Positions 52,222 to 62,393 are shown, counted from the stretch's first letter. The stretch is 64,000 nucleotides of DNA from Mesorhizobium sp. B2-7-1 (GCF_006440735.1 NZ_VFUA01000016.1:23846-87845); one strand, 5' to 3'. Program-made: numbers and translations. The notes: generated by a model from the letters alone, not told the origin.

Positions 52222-53328
52222 TCAGCGTTTAAGGTTCTGCACCGGGCCGAGTTTTGGGCGGATTTTGAACAAATATTCCAGGACGTACTGGTTCGCGATC
52301 TTCATGACGGACGGTCGAAGGATCTGCACGGCGTCTCGCATCGTCGTTCGCAAAGATTGATGTCGGAACCTGGCCGGGATGCGAGCGACCCGCAACGCAC
52401 GCAAGAGCGACTCGGGTTTTGGAAGGCCCTTTCTGTCCTTGATCAGATGCCAATTGAGCTGTTTGACGGCAAGAGTGACCTCGTCCACGTCCTCGTAGCT
52501 CTTCGACGTCGTTATGCTCGGGTGGTGCGTCGCATCATAAAAGATCAGACCTTCGTTGATCGCCACCATCTCGCCGTAACGGGCCAGATCGACAAAGAAC
52601 AATTGATCGACGCCGGCAGGGATGGATTTGTGTGCGCGCATCTGACATCCGGCGTGAATTACGGCCGCGTTGATCAGGAGCGTCGAAGGTATGATGCCGA
52701 GGCTCCGTGTCATGCGCACGAGATAGAGATCAGTCAGGCACTCCTGGCTCGAATAGAGCGAAACCCGGTTCTCCTCCGGCGGATCCGTTCGCGTTACAAC
52801 CCGGTTCTCCTCGACAACATGAGCCGCACAGGTCATGAACGCTGCCGACGGATATTTTGTCGAGACCTCGGCGAACTTTTTCAGAGCTCCAGGGGCCAGC
52901 CAATCGTCGTCATGCAACAACTTGATCCACTTGCCAGTGCAGGCAAGCATGGCGTTGTTGGTGTTCTCCACCTGCCCCCTGCCTCTTTGGTTTTCAACAA
53001 TTCGGATGCGCGGATCGCTTCGTGCATACTCCTCCAAGATGGGCCAACTCGGCCCTTTTGGTCCTTCGTCGTCGCTGACGACAAGTTCCCAGTCGGAAAA
53101 ATCCTGCCCCACGACGCTGTCGATGGTGCGTCGAATGGTGTCCGGCCGGCGATATGTCGGGACGGCGACGGTAATGAACGGACGTGCGGGTGTCGCGTCG
53201 GAAGCGTGAGCGAAATCGGGCACAGGACTAAGCGCCGACAGTTTCGTCTCACTTTTGCTGGCGGTCACCGGTTCTGCGGAAGGCACGGTTCCTTCGCGAC
53301 GCGCGCCGCTACTCAACAGGAGCCTCAT
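52222..53328 (-). CDS. Family 2 glycosyltransferase
   Basis: The 368-residue protein has a long N-terminal extension (about 50 residues) then the GT2 core: TVAVPTYRRPDTIRRTIDSV, a DDEGPKG segment, and KLLHDDDWL with the DDD nucleotide-sugar motif. It is the last gene of the minus-strand polysaccharide block, overlapping the flippase gene by 20 bases. GGAAAC precedes the ATG. Confidence 0.85.
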   Translation of the reverse strand: MRLLLSSGARREGTVPSAEPVTASKSETKLSALSPVPDFAHASDATPARPFITVAVPTYRRPDTIRRTIDSVVGQDFSDWELVVSDDEGPKGPSWPILEEYARSDPRIRIVENQRGRGQVENTNNAMLACTGKWIKLLHDDDWLAPGALKKFAEVSTKYPSAAFMTCAAHVVEENRVVTRTDPPEENRVSLYSSQECLTDLYLVRMTRSLGIIPSTLLINAAVIHAGCQMRAHKSIPAGVDQLFFVDLARYGEMVAINEGLIFYDATHHPSITTSKSYEDVDEVTLAVKQLNWHLIKDRKGLPKPESLLRALRVARIPARFRHQSLRTTMRDAVQILRPSVMKIANQYVLEYLFKIRPKLGPVQNLKR

Positions 53329-54667
53329 CGTGCTGTTTCCTCGCGATTGGATGCGGGCTCGGCAGGGTTGCCCTTGCCGGTTCGGTGCTCCGCTTCAGAA
53401 GGTACAATGACACCGCGGTTTTGATGGCAAACCCAACCATCCCGCCAATGGCCATGAGATAGATGACGTCGATAGGTTCCCACCCCACCTTGGCGCCGGC
53501 GAGCAGCGGAGCAAAGACAAGTACCATCCGCGCCGCGTCGACGACGAGCCGCACCTCCTGCCGTCGCAACAGGGCGGGAACTTCGCTAAGCGGAGTCGAC
53601 AAGGCCTGCATGGCGCCCATGAACGCCAAGGCAGTCATGATTTGAGCCGTCGGGATCCAAGCCTCGCCCAGGAGCGGGACGACAAGATACGGAGCAGTCA
53701 GCCCAAGCGCCAGTATCGGCAACGCAGCGAGGCCCGTGACCAGGATCAGGAGACCACGCGCGACGCCGAGCATATGCCCGCGATCGTTGCACTTGTTTGC
53801 TTCGGCGACGAATACGTTGCTTAGCGGGGTGGCTATCAGCACGATGGGCCCGGTCACCAGTCGTGTCGCAACGCCGAGGTAGCCGGCGAAAGCTGCGCCG
53901 AACAACGAACCCACGAGAATTGCCGGAAGATTGTTGATGGCATAGCTGCCGAGGGTCGCGGGGATATCGAACAATGGGAACTTGTATTCCCTGGCTGCCT
54001 TGTCGAGGGCGTTTCTCCATGGCGCTCGATAGATGCCACGCACGTCGTCCCAACTCAGAATGCGAAAGCCCAGGAACGCGAGAAAAATGAACTGACTGAG
54101 GACATGCGCATGCACCATCGCTTCGCCCCCGAGATGGGCAAGGCCAAAAACCAATTGCAGCAGCGCCATGGTGGCAGGCAGGATCAACCGGCCGAAAGCG
54201 AAATCGCGCAGCAGACCCGCGCGCAAGGCCCAGCAATTCATCGTCTCGACGAGGGCGGCGCCGCTCATCCCAATCGGAACGAGCCAGAACAGATGTCTAA
54301 GGTGCGCAGGCGCCAGGCTCAAAAGCAATTGTCCGACCGCAAAGGTCAGGACACCAGTCGTCAATACGGCCAGCACGATCAGCTTTACGGTGACGTAGGT
54401 CTGTTCGGTTTCCTTGACCCCGTAGAGTGAGGGCTCGAAGCGCAGCGCCGCGACCGCGCCGAGTATGTTCACCGTTGAGAGATAGATCGTGAAGACCCCG
54501 AAGTCGGCGGGGGAATAGAGGCGGGCCAATATCGGAATGGTGGCGACCAGGGTGAGTTGCCCTGCAATCGCCATTGCCGAAACACCGCTCGCCGCGCGGA
54601 CGATCTTGCCAATCGGGCTTGCTGCTATTCGCCCCTCCCTGGATCTCAGAAAGTCGCTGTGGGACAT
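53309..54667 (-). CDS. Wzx-type polysaccharide flippase
   Basis: The 452-residue membrane protein has about 12 helices in the pattern of the MATE-like PST/Wzx family (residues 28-60, 65-80, then evenly spaced to about 430). It moves lipid-linked repeat units across the inner membrane. The ATG at 54667 is chosen; the frame reaches 54739 with a non-hydrophobic extra segment. Confidence 0.85.
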   Translation of the reverse strand: MSHSDFLRSREGRIAASPIGKIVRAASGVSAMAIAGQLTLVATIPILARLYSPADFGVFTIYLSTVNILGAVAALRFEPSLYGVKETEQTYVTVKLIVLAVLTTGVLTFAVGQLLLSLAPAHLRHLFWLVPIGMSGAALVETMNCWALRAGLLRDFAFGRLILPATMALLQLVFGLAHLGGEAMVHAHVLSQFIFLAFLGFRILSWDDVRGIYRAPWRNALDKAAREYKFPLFDIPATLGSYAINNLPAILVGSLFGAAFAGYLGVATRLVTGPIVLIATPLSNVFVAEANKCNDRGHMLGVARGLLILVTGLAALPILALGLTAPYLVVPLLGEAWIPTAQIMTALAFMGAMQALSTPLSEVPALLRRQEVRLVVDAARMVLVFAPLLAGAKVGWEPIDVIYLMAIGGMVGFAIKTAVSLYLLKRSTEPARATLPSPHPIARKQHDEAPVE

Positions 54668-54948
54668 TGGTTCGCGATTCCGAGAAACGGCTGACGACTG
54701 GGGTGAGAGCATACGGAGGCAGGCGCTCCGCGCCATCATTCAGGTGAATGATGGCGAGCGTCCCAATGCCTGTTCGAGTCCGCAATGAGGGGGATGAATT
54801 GTCGGTGGCGAATGTGACGAGGCGCTGTTAGCGACCGGCAACTATCTGCTGCTGGTCGAGTTTGATCCGCAGATGGGATGACTGCAAGGCGCTCGACTAT
54901 GGTCCGTAGAGTTCCAGTGTTTCGGATGACTGCGCAACCCGCTGGCGC

Positions 54949-55692
54949 TCACCATCCATTTTGCCCCAGCACGTACTTGGCGATAATCGCCTGCTCGACG
55001 ACCTGCATGCTTTTGATTGTCGAGCGTTGACTTGAAGTTCTCGCATAGATGACGTCCCGCCCTGACATGGCAAGCATATCGCTTATCGTCTTGAACACGC
55101 TCAGGGAACGCATATTGACTTCGAAATCGGCCTCGAAGAGTCGCTCCCCCGGGGGCTCGCTTTCCATGCGCCGGCGAAGACGAGCCGCCACCGTCGCTCG
55201 CGGCACCACAACTCTGATCGTGAGATCCGCAACCGGTATATTGCTTAGCACCGTTTCGAGATTGGCTTTGTCCGCGTTCCCGTTGAGCGACGCCAGAGAT
55301 CCAACTGCTTGAACATAACCCTCGTCGAAGACGAGAATATCTTGAGCCAGCCTGGCTCGATCCCACGCGTGCGACAGCTTTAGTATCTGTTGCAAAATCC
55401 GTGCACGCCAGATTGGTTTTTTCGGGGGTATCGCTCTGAGCATCAGAAGGGATTTCGATAGATTTGACGCGCCGTTTCGCGGGAAAAAAATGACATGGGC
55501 CGTGGAGATGGTCGCCGAGACGATTCTTGCGACGAACAGGAAGACGCCCAGATCGAGTGGCCCGGACCTGATCGCCGGTCGGTAACTGCGGACAACCTCG
55601 GCTCGGTATCCGTCCTCGCGCAATCTGCTGGCAAGAACGTGGGCGAAAAACGTCTTGCCCGAACCGGGCGGACCGAAGAGCTCGACGATCAC
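54949..55692 (-). CDS. P-loop ATPase/kinase-like protein of the polysaccharide operon
   Basis: The 247-residue protein starts with a Walker A motif at residues 7-14 (GPPGSGKT) and has an acidic strand (ILVFDEGYVQ, near residue 120) that could be Walker B. A dikinase or small-molecule kinase fold is likely, similar to thymidylate-kinase-like P-loop proteins in other capsule loci. It sits between the ExoP-like and Wzx genes on the same strand. The function is not recognised. Confidence 0.65.
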   Translation of the reverse strand: MIVELFGPPGSGKTFFAHVLASRLREDGYRAEVVRSYRPAIRSGPLDLGVFLFVARIVSATISTAHVIFFPRNGASNLSKSLLMLRAIPPKKPIWRARILQQILKLSHAWDRARLAQDILVFDEGYVQAVGSLASLNGNADKANLETVLSNIPVADLTIRVVVPRATVAARLRRRMESEPPGERLFEADFEVNMRSLSVFKTISDMLAMSGRDVIYARTSSQRSTIKSMQVVEQAIIAKYVLGQNGW

Positions 55693-55727
55693 GACTCAGC
55701 ACTCGACATGGCGCCTCGCGGCCGGAC

Positions 55728-57935
55728 TCACGATATCCGCGCAAGCAACAGGTTCCCGCTGTCACGGAACCGATATTTGGCATGCCGTTTGAGATTGACC
55801 CGGGTAAGGACGCTCCCGATGGCAGTTGAGCTTGCGCGATCCCTTTGAAGCAGCTCCAAAACGCCGCGAGCGATATCGCGCGACGTCTTGTCCCAGCGAA
55901 TGGCGAGAAGGATCGCGTCCGCCCAACTTGTCAGGAGGCTCGCTTCCGGGCCGACAAGGCCGGACGGCCCGTTGATGATGACGAGGCTGTATTCAGCCTG
56001 CAGCTCATCCCTGCATTCGAGGCTGTCCGCGCGCGCAAGAAGCTCAAGCAAATCTTCGGCAGGCGCAACGGTCATCAGGTCGACGCCCGCGCCGGGCACG
56101 CTCACAACTGCATCCTCCAGACTACAGCGATCGCGGACAAAATCGCCGAACGACCGGTGAGCCTTCGGTCCGCCGCCCTGACGAACGAATTCTTGCGTGA
56201 GCGGATGATGCGTGCGCTCGAGGTCGATCAGAAGAACCGGGCGGCCCAACCGTGTAGCGGCCAGCGCCAGGCTCCAAGCAAGCTCATTCGCACAGTCATG
56301 GCGCAAGCTGGAGGTGACAAGGATGGTGTGTGGGAAACGTGCCCTGGCTTGATTTGGCGCCGCCGTAACCAAAAGCGACGTCACGGCACGACTGTAGGCT
56401 GATTTGGGTTGATCCAGGATCAATTCCCGCAACTGCTTCAGGACGATCTTGCCAGGTTCAGGAATAAGACCAACGCAGGGCACCCTGAGAGCGGCTTCGG
56501 TCTCCGCCTCGCCACGCAGGGTGCGATTGAACCTGCTGCGGAACAGAACGAAGGCCGCGCCAAGTATAGCGAACGCAATCATCCCCGGCGGCACCAGGAA
56601 AATCGGCGGGAGGGTTTGCGGCTTGGCCGGAGGCCACGCCGGAGAAAGGATCGAGACGCCCGCCGAAGGAGCGGCGATGCGCCGCGTCAGATCCTGCTGC
56701 CGGCTCAGGAGCTCGTTGTATCTTTGGGTTAGCAGGTTGACCTGGGGTTCCAACGCGCGCAAGCCGGAAAGCCGGCTGGCGGTGTCGGCTACGACAACGT
56801 CGAGAACATTTTTTCGATCTTCCAGGGCATCGACCTGCGCCCGGTAGGTGCTCGCCTGGGTCTCGACACTCGCCAGGCCCTGCTGGATCTCGTTGTCGAT
56901 CCTCGCACTCAAATCCTTATCCGCCGGCGCCTTGGCCTGGCGAGCCGCAAGGTCGGCCAGGTCAGGCACGCCCATAGCTTCGGCCAACGAGGCGACTGGC
57001 GCACCCTGTTTGCGAAGATCCCGGATACGCTGGAGGCGCGATTCCATTGCCGCGAGATCGGCCTTGGACATCGATATCTGCTGGCTGAGATCAGCCCGTT
57101 CCCTGGCTGCGTTGTCGGCCGCACCTTGATCGACGGCTCCATGGCTCAACCGGTATTGCTCCAGGCGATCGGTCGCCGTGACGAGATCGCTTTGAACAGC
57201 CGGGAGGCTGGCAGCCACTGCCTTGAGTTCCAGCCCATCCTCGGCCTGCCGCTTTTTCGCGAGGTCGTCGATATAGACTTGCGAGAATGTATTGGCCACC
57301 ATGGCAGCCCGCGCCGGATTTTCGTCAGCGAAAGCGACAGAGATCACCCTCGAGCGCAATTCCTGCCCAATCCTTATCCTATTCCTCAGCAACTTCAGGT
57401 CGGGGTCGATCGCCGCTTGCGCACTCTGCGGCCAAAGTCGCTCGATGAGCTCGGCAGCACGTGACCTTGTTGTCGCCGCCGGACCTGAGTTTCGACCGGG
57501 CGTTTGGGTTTTTGGTGTGCCCTGCCCCGGCGCCACGGTCTCCATATCATGCAGCGCCGTCGCGACGCGACGCAGATGGCCTTGCGACGACAGCATGGTG
57601 ATATGATCGTCGATACTGGAATCAATCAGGTCCTGTGCGGAGGATCCACCGGGAGCAAGCGAGCTGCGCGACGGCGGATCGATTATCAGCTGGCTGGTGG
57701 CCTCGAACATCACGGGCCGAGCCAGGCCTATAAGCGCCGCGAGGATCCCGCCCACAAGCGCAAAGGCAAGGATCAGCCATTTTCTTCGTGCCATGACAGC
57801 CGTCAGTTCATGCGTGGGCGTAGGTGATTGATATTCGCGCGGCGGCCGCATGCGATCCCTGTGTTCGACCACTGCTGGGGCAGGCTGAGCGGCGGCTCGC
57901 GGAAGCTTCATCCGGCTGACGGCGGAACCTGCCAT
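55728..57935 (-). CDS. ExoP/Wzc-like chain-length protein with degenerate kinase domain
   Basis: The 735-residue protein has a first membrane helix (about residues 45-65), a Wzz domain, a long coiled coil (about 210-400), a second helix near 470, and a C-terminal ATPase-like domain. In that domain the Walker A position reads TSSLRHDCANELAWSL, without the usual GxxxxGKS/T, though LLIDLERTHH is like the A' strand. There is no C-terminal tyrosine cluster. It therefore looks like a pseudokinase that keeps the chain-length role. GGAG lies before the ATG. Confidence 0.82.
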   Translation of the reverse strand: MAGSAVSRMKLPRAAAQPAPAVVEHRDRMRPPREYQSPTPTHELTAVMARRKWLILAFALVGGILAALIGLARPVMFEATSQLIIDPPSRSSLAPGGSSAQDLIDSSIDDHITMLSSQGHLRRVATALHDMETVAPGQGTPKTQTPGRNSGPAATTRSRAAELIERLWPQSAQAAIDPDLKLLRNRIRIGQELRSRVISVAFADENPARAAMVANTFSQVYIDDLAKKRQAEDGLELKAVAASLPAVQSDLVTATDRLEQYRLSHGAVDQGAADNAARERADLSQQISMSKADLAAMESRLQRIRDLRKQGAPVASLAEAMGVPDLADLAARQAKAPADKDLSARIDNEIQQGLASVETQASTYRAQVDALEDRKNVLDVVVADTASRLSGLRALEPQVNLLTQRYNELLSRQQDLTRRIAAPSAGVSILSPAWPPAKPQTLPPIFLVPPGMIAFAILGAAFVLFRSRFNRTLRGEAETEAALRVPCVGLIPEPGKIVLKQLRELILDQPKSAYSRAVTSLLVTAAPNQARARFPHTILVTSSLRHDCANELAWSLALAATRLGRPVLLIDLERTHHPLTQEFVRQGGGPKAHRSFGDFVRDRCSLEDAVVSVPGAGVDLMTVAPAEDLLELLARADSLECRDELQAEYSLVIINGPSGLVGPEASLLTSWADAILLAIRWDKTSRDIARGVLELLQRDRASSTAIGSVLTRVNLKRHAKYRFRDSGNLLLARIS

Positions 57936-57937
57936 TT

Positions 57938-59923
57938 TCACACTCCTGCCGTGTCGAGTTCGCGTGGTGGGATGACGAGAGGGGCTCGCCTTGCCTCGTT
58001 GCGCCAGGCCTGAAACATCAACGCGGACCACAATTCGCGTGAGCGATCCTGTCCTCGCATGTGATCGCGCCAGCAGGCGCCTACGTTGGCGCTGTCCAGC
58101 ACGTCGCCATCATGCCGGATCTCTGCGAGAAGATCGGTCGCCCAATTGCGCAGCGGACCCCGCAGCCATGCACCAACCGGAACATCGAACCCTTGCTTCG
58201 GCCGGTCGATCAGCCGGTCTGGAAGGTGACGACGCAGCAGATTGCGAAGGATCCACTTGCCTTTGCCGTTGCGCACTTTTGCATGCGACGGCAGGCGCCA
58301 GGCGAACTCGACAACCCTGTGGTCAAGCAACGGGCACCTGCCCTCAAGCCCGTTGGCCATGGTCGCGCGGTCCAACTTCACAAGTATGTCGCCTGGCAAA
58401 TAACCGACCATGTCGTCGTAGAGAACGCGCGACAGCAATCCGTCGAGTTTCGGCGCGCCGGCTACCGATGCGGACCGATTATGGCGCGCCAGGTTTGCGG
58501 TCGGTGTCGCTATCAGCCGCTGATACAGCTGGTCTTCATGCCTTGCGCTGAGCAAGCCGGCGAAACGATTGAGCCGGTCGCGGCGCAGCATGTGGCGGAC
58601 ATTTGCGGCAAGGGGCAGTCTGCCCAGTATATCCTCGCGTGCTGCACGGGCCAGCAAGTCCAGGCCCGCGGCTGCCGCGCGCCGCACCAGCAAGGGAACG
58701 CTTTGTTGCCGCCTCAGCCGATCCGCCATGAAGTGGCGCCCATAGCCGGCGAAGCACTCATCACCGCCGTCGCCCGACAGGGCAACCGTCACATGCTGGC
58801 GCGCGAGCCGTGCCACCAGCAGCGTCGGTATCTGCGATTCGTCTGCGAATGGCTCGTCCCATATCCGGGGCAGTTCCGGAATGACCTGGCGTGCCGCCTC
58901 AGGCGAAAGGTGAAGCTCCGTATGCTCGGTGCCGAGATGTTTTGCCACATCGGCCGCATAACCGCTCTCGTCAAATCCCCCCTCCGCGAATGCGATGGTG
59001 AAAGTGCGCACCTGACTTCCGGATTGAGCCTGCATCAGAGCCACGACCGTGGAACTGTCGATCCCGCCGGACAGAAAGCTGCCCAGAGGCACATCGGCGA
59101 TCATCCGCTCGCGAATTGCGAGCCGAAGCAGCGCGTCGAGCTCATCGGTTAAATCGTCGTCGCTGCCGTCTACGGGGTCCTTGCGGCCCCCAATGGCAAC
59201 TTCGGCCGGCGACCACCAGTGTTCGACGCGCTGGAAAATCGATGCCGCACTGCCCGCTTGAGCGAGATCCGTGGATGTGACCGAGACCAGGGAACCAGGG
59301 GGCAGCTTGAAGGCATTCTGCCAGATGCATTTTCGATCCGGCACCCATCCCTGCGAAAGCATGGCGCCGGCGGCATCAAGATCGAGCTCTGGAGAGAAGA
59401 GCGGAAAGCACCTGATTGCCTTGAGCTCCGACGCAAAGACCAGGGCACGCCCGGCCAGGGCGACGTAGAGCGGCTTTTTGCCCATCCGGTCCCGGGCGAG
59501 GTGAAGGGTCCTGGTCTTTAGATCCCACAACGCGAAGGCAAACATCCCCGCACAGCGCCTCAGCGCGGACTCAAGGCCCCACATCTCGATGGCGCACAAC
59601 AGGACTTCGGTATCGCCGGTGCCACGGAATTGCTGACCGGCGCCCTCGAGTTCACGCCGCATGTCGCGGAAATTATAAATCTCGCCGTTGAAGGTGATCA
59701 CATATCGGCCGCTGGCGGAGCGCATTGGCTGGTGCCCAGCACTTGACAGGTCGACGATGGCAAGCCGCCGGTGGCCCAAGGCAATGCCGGCGCCACGATC
59801 CATCCACAGCCCCTCACCGTCCGGCCCGCGATGCTGAAGCGACCTTGTCATCGGCCCGATCGCCTCAAGCGACCTTGGGTCCATTTGCCCCGGAGAGATC
59901 AGAATTCCAGCAATCCCACACAT
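57938..59923 (-). CDS. Second asparagine-synthetase-like amidotransferase (polysaccharide operon)
   Basis: The 661-residue product begins MCGIAGIL with Cys2, has HRGPDGEGLW and FNGEIYNF in the glutaminase half, and SGGIDSST near residue 270 and SGDGGDECFAGYG in the synthetase half. It is inserted between the Wzy-type polymerase and the ExoP-like gene, overlapping the polymerase stop by one base, so it acts in the polysaccharide pathway. It is divergent in sequence from the copy at 37464-39485. Confidence 0.88.
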   Translation of the reverse strand: MCGIAGILISPGQMDPRSLEAIGPMTRSLQHRGPDGEGLWMDRGAGIALGHRRLAIVDLSSAGHQPMRSASGRYVITFNGEIYNFRDMRRELEGAGQQFRGTGDTEVLLCAIEMWGLESALRRCAGMFAFALWDLKTRTLHLARDRMGKKPLYVALAGRALVFASELKAIRCFPLFSPELDLDAAGAMLSQGWVPDRKCIWQNAFKLPPGSLVSVTSTDLAQAGSAASIFQRVEHWWSPAEVAIGGRKDPVDGSDDDLTDELDALLRLAIRERMIADVPLGSFLSGGIDSSTVVALMQAQSGSQVRTFTIAFAEGGFDESGYAADVAKHLGTEHTELHLSPEAARQVIPELPRIWDEPFADESQIPTLLVARLARQHVTVALSGDGGDECFAGYGRHFMADRLRRQQSVPLLVRRAAAAGLDLLARAAREDILGRLPLAANVRHMLRRDRLNRFAGLLSARHEDQLYQRLIATPTANLARHNRSASVAGAPKLDGLLSRVLYDDMVGYLPGDILVKLDRATMANGLEGRCPLLDHRVVEFAWRLPSHAKVRNGKGKWILRNLLRRHLPDRLIDRPKQGFDVPVGAWLRGPLRNWATDLLAEIRHDGDVLDSANVGACWRDHMRGQDRSRELWSALMFQAWRNEARRAPLVIPPRELDTAGV

Positions 59924-61185
59924 CACGCTGCCCTTGCATGCTGGGGGCGCAGCCGGGTGTCGGGACGCATCCCCGCAACCAGACAGAACGTCAGCGCGAA
60001 CCACACGATCGGATGGCGGATGGTCAGATGTGGCATGCTGAAGACGACCACCGAAGCAAGAAGCACCGACAGCGCGTCGAACCGGCTTCGCCAGGCGGAC
60101 ATGGCGGCTGATGCGACAATCCACACCAAAGCCAAGACCGCCGCCAGACCGCCCTGAAGGTAGAGATCGAGGATTGTGTTGTGGGCTTCGAATGGTCGCT
60201 CCAAAAACTGCCTGTCCGCGACCGGCGGACGTTCCAGATGCGGGCCGGGACCAAGGCCGAGCGACCAGGACCCCAATCCCTTTTCGATCGCCTCGCCCCA
60301 CAGAAAGACCCGTAGATCAAATGTCTCTGTGGTCGCTTCGCCGCCTCCATCCTTGGTGAGGCTCTTGGCGAACTGCGCCACGCTGCTCTCCTCGGCGATC
60401 GCATATGGTGCAGCCGCGACGACCAACGGAACGGCACCGACAATCAGCAAAAGCGCAATCTGCCTGGAAAGACTGGCTCTGTTTGCGCCGGATGCGAACC
60501 ATGCGCGGAGCCGCAGTCCAAGAAAGACGAGGCCGCTCAGAGCGGTCGTGTAGAGATAGGTGTCGCTCTTGGTCAGCCGTCCGACATAAAAGATCGGGAT
60601 AAGGCTGGAGAGCGCGAGGAACCTGGCCCAACGGCTGTTGGTGGTCACAGCGAGATGCAGCGCCAATGGGCCGAAGACCGCGCAATAGAGGGCGAGCTGG
60701 TTTGGGTTCTCCGACCAGCCACGCAGGCGATCCCAGTACCACGGATCTATTCGGGACTGGTGGATCCAACCCCAGGCGAGTCCGAGTTGGACCATGAAGA
60801 CGCCGACGGCGATTACGATCATCCACCAGGCGCTTCGCCGCAGACGGAACTCGGCGTCGGGTTCCAATGCCGCAAGGCAGGTGACGCTCGCCAACAGCGC
60901 ATAGGCGATCGCATCATGCGCCAGCCCGGTGAGGTAAAGCACCGTGGTGGAATACCCAACGATCGTGCCGATCGCCAAAGTCAGCGACAGGAGTGTCCAG
61001 AACTTCGCCAATTGTAGAAAGGCCGGTGTCGCTTCGATGGCGCCGCCCGCCAATATCCGGCCGACCGACAGCATGATCCAGAGCACCAGGAAAAGCTCGC
61101 CGTAACCGAATGGCAAACCTGGCACCGATATCTGAGATGCGAACGACAAGGCGACGCCCGCGGCGAGCAATGCATCCCTCGTCAT
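59923..61185 (-). CDS. Wzy/O-antigen-ligase-like polymerase
   Basis: The 420-residue membrane protein has 10 or more predicted helices and a large loop (about residues 285-345) before the FEAHNTILDLYLQGG segment typical of the O-antigen ligase/Wzy family. It joins repeat units into the polymer. The frame extends to 61446, but the ATG at 61185 overlaps the GT4 stop by 4 bases and is the natural start. Confidence 0.83.
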   Translation of the reverse strand: MTRDALLAAGVALSFASQISVPGLPFGYGELFLVLWIMLSVGRILAGGAIEATPAFLQLAKFWTLLSLTLAIGTIVGYSTTVLYLTGLAHDAIAYALLASVTCLAALEPDAEFRLRRSAWWMIVIAVGVFMVQLGLAWGWIHQSRIDPWYWDRLRGWSENPNQLALYCAVFGPLALHLAVTTNSRWARFLALSSLIPIFYVGRLTKSDTYLYTTALSGLVFLGLRLRAWFASGANRASLSRQIALLLIVGAVPLVVAAAPYAIAEESSVAQFAKSLTKDGGGEATTETFDLRVFLWGEAIEKGLGSWSLGLGPGPHLERPPVADRQFLERPFEAHNTILDLYLQGGLAAVLALVWIVASAAMSAWRSRFDALSVLLASVVVFSMPHLTIRHPIVWFALTFCLVAGMRPDTRLRPQHARAA

Positions 61186-62393
61186 CGGCGCGCCTCGCCC
61201 AATCGGCGCTTGGCGACGCGGTCCGTCGCCGGTGATTGCGCAAGGCCGCCCCTGGCCTTGGCCGCCAGAACGCTCCTGTAGAGGTCGCAATATTGGTCGA
61301 CCACCCCTGCGAGGGCGAAACGCTCCCTGACAAGCGCGGCGGTGCGGCCACCCATGACCTTGGCGCGCTCGCGATCCGAGAGCAGGTCGACGATGCAATC
61401 TGCCAATGCCTCCGGATCGCGCGGCGCGACCAGATAGCCGTTCCACCCATCCTGGACGACATCGGTGCAGCCTGGCATCCTCGAGGCTACAATGGGCAGG
61501 CCTGCAAGCCCGGCCTCCAGCAGTACGCGCGGAATTCCCTCGCGGTATTCGGTTGGAAAGGCGAATACATCAGCCATGCCCAGAAGCGCGGGAACGTCCT
61601 GGCGTTTTCCCAGCACGGCTACATCTGCGCCAAGTCGTCGAATTTCCGACTCTTCGACGGCGAATGGCCCTTCGGATTGCCGGGGCCCAATCAACACGAA
61701 GCGCGCATTCGGCCTTTTGGCGAGAACTTTTGGCACGGCCTTGAGGAGGGTCGGAATCCCCTTCTGACGGGTCAATCGGCCGACGAACATCACGACTTCG
61801 GCCGATTGAAGCCCGAATTCCTGACGCATCGTCGCGGCCGACGGCCCAAGGTGCCTCGCAGCCGCGAATGCGCCGATGTCGATGCCGGATCCGGCGATGA
61901 TACGCTTTTCGCTATATCCGAGCAGCCGATATTTTTCGAAAAACGTCTGATCTTCGCGATTTTGGAACACTGTCGCTGCAGTCCAGGACGATGCCAGCCA
62001 CTGCAGGCCGCAGAAAACCGGCCGAAGCATCAACGCGCGCGGCGCATGCGATGAGAACGTCCAGCCCAATCCGTTGATCGTCCGAACGACCGGCACCTGC
62101 CCTCGCGCCGCGAGTGGGGTCAACAGATTAGGCTTGGTGTCGAAGCTCTGCGCGATGTCGGGCCGCAGCTCCGCCATCAATCCGCGAAGCATCCTGATCA
62201 CGCCTGCTTTCCCGCCGCCGCTGCTGAAGCGGTCAAATCCATAGCGCCTGTGCGCGATCCCATGTCTTAGGAACGAGGCGCCGTCGCAGGTTGAAACCGC
62301 CGTGATCTGAAAGCCCCTGTCGCGCACCTCCATGAAAAATGGAATTCTGAGCGCGTGATCCTCGCCGCCGACACAGACCAGGTGCGGCTTCAT
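61182..62393 (-). CDS. Family 4 glycosyltransferase
   Basis: The 403-residue protein has the GT4 C-terminal domain: VVMFVGRLTRQKGIPTLLKA near residue 200, then the acidic donor-binding loop FPTEYREGIPRVLLEA near residue 290. It is the first gene of the block running left to 52222. Nothing recognisable lies between it and the small gene at 62743. Confidence 0.87.
   Translation of the reverse strand: MKPHLVCVGGEDHALRIPFFMEVRDRGFQITAVSTCDGASFLRHGIAHRRYGFDRFSSGGGKAGVIRMLRGLMAELRPDIAQSFDTKPNLLTPLAARGQVPVVRTINGLGWTFSSHAPRALMLRPVFCGLQWLASSWTAATVFQNREDQTFFEKYRLLGYSEKRIIAGSGIDIGAFAAARHLGPSAATMRQEFGLQSAEVVMFVGRLTRQKGIPTLLKAVPKVLAKRPNARFVLIGPRQSEGPFAVEESEIRRLGADVAVLGKRQDVPALLGMADVFAFPTEYREGIPRVLLEAGLAGLPIVASRMPGCTDVVQDGWNGYLVAPRDPEALADCIVDLLSDRERAKVMGGRTAALVRERFALAGVVDQYCDLYRSVLAAKARGGLAQSPATDRVAKRRLGEARR

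Noticed and set aside
54842..55783. 313-codon minus-strand open frame overlapping the P-loop gene
   Set aside because: Same strand, different frame; the other frame has the Walker A motif and protein-like composition.
58061..59152. 363-codon plus-strand open frame
   Set aside because: It is antisense to the second asparagine-synthetase-like gene; long antisense frames are common in this GC-rich DNA.
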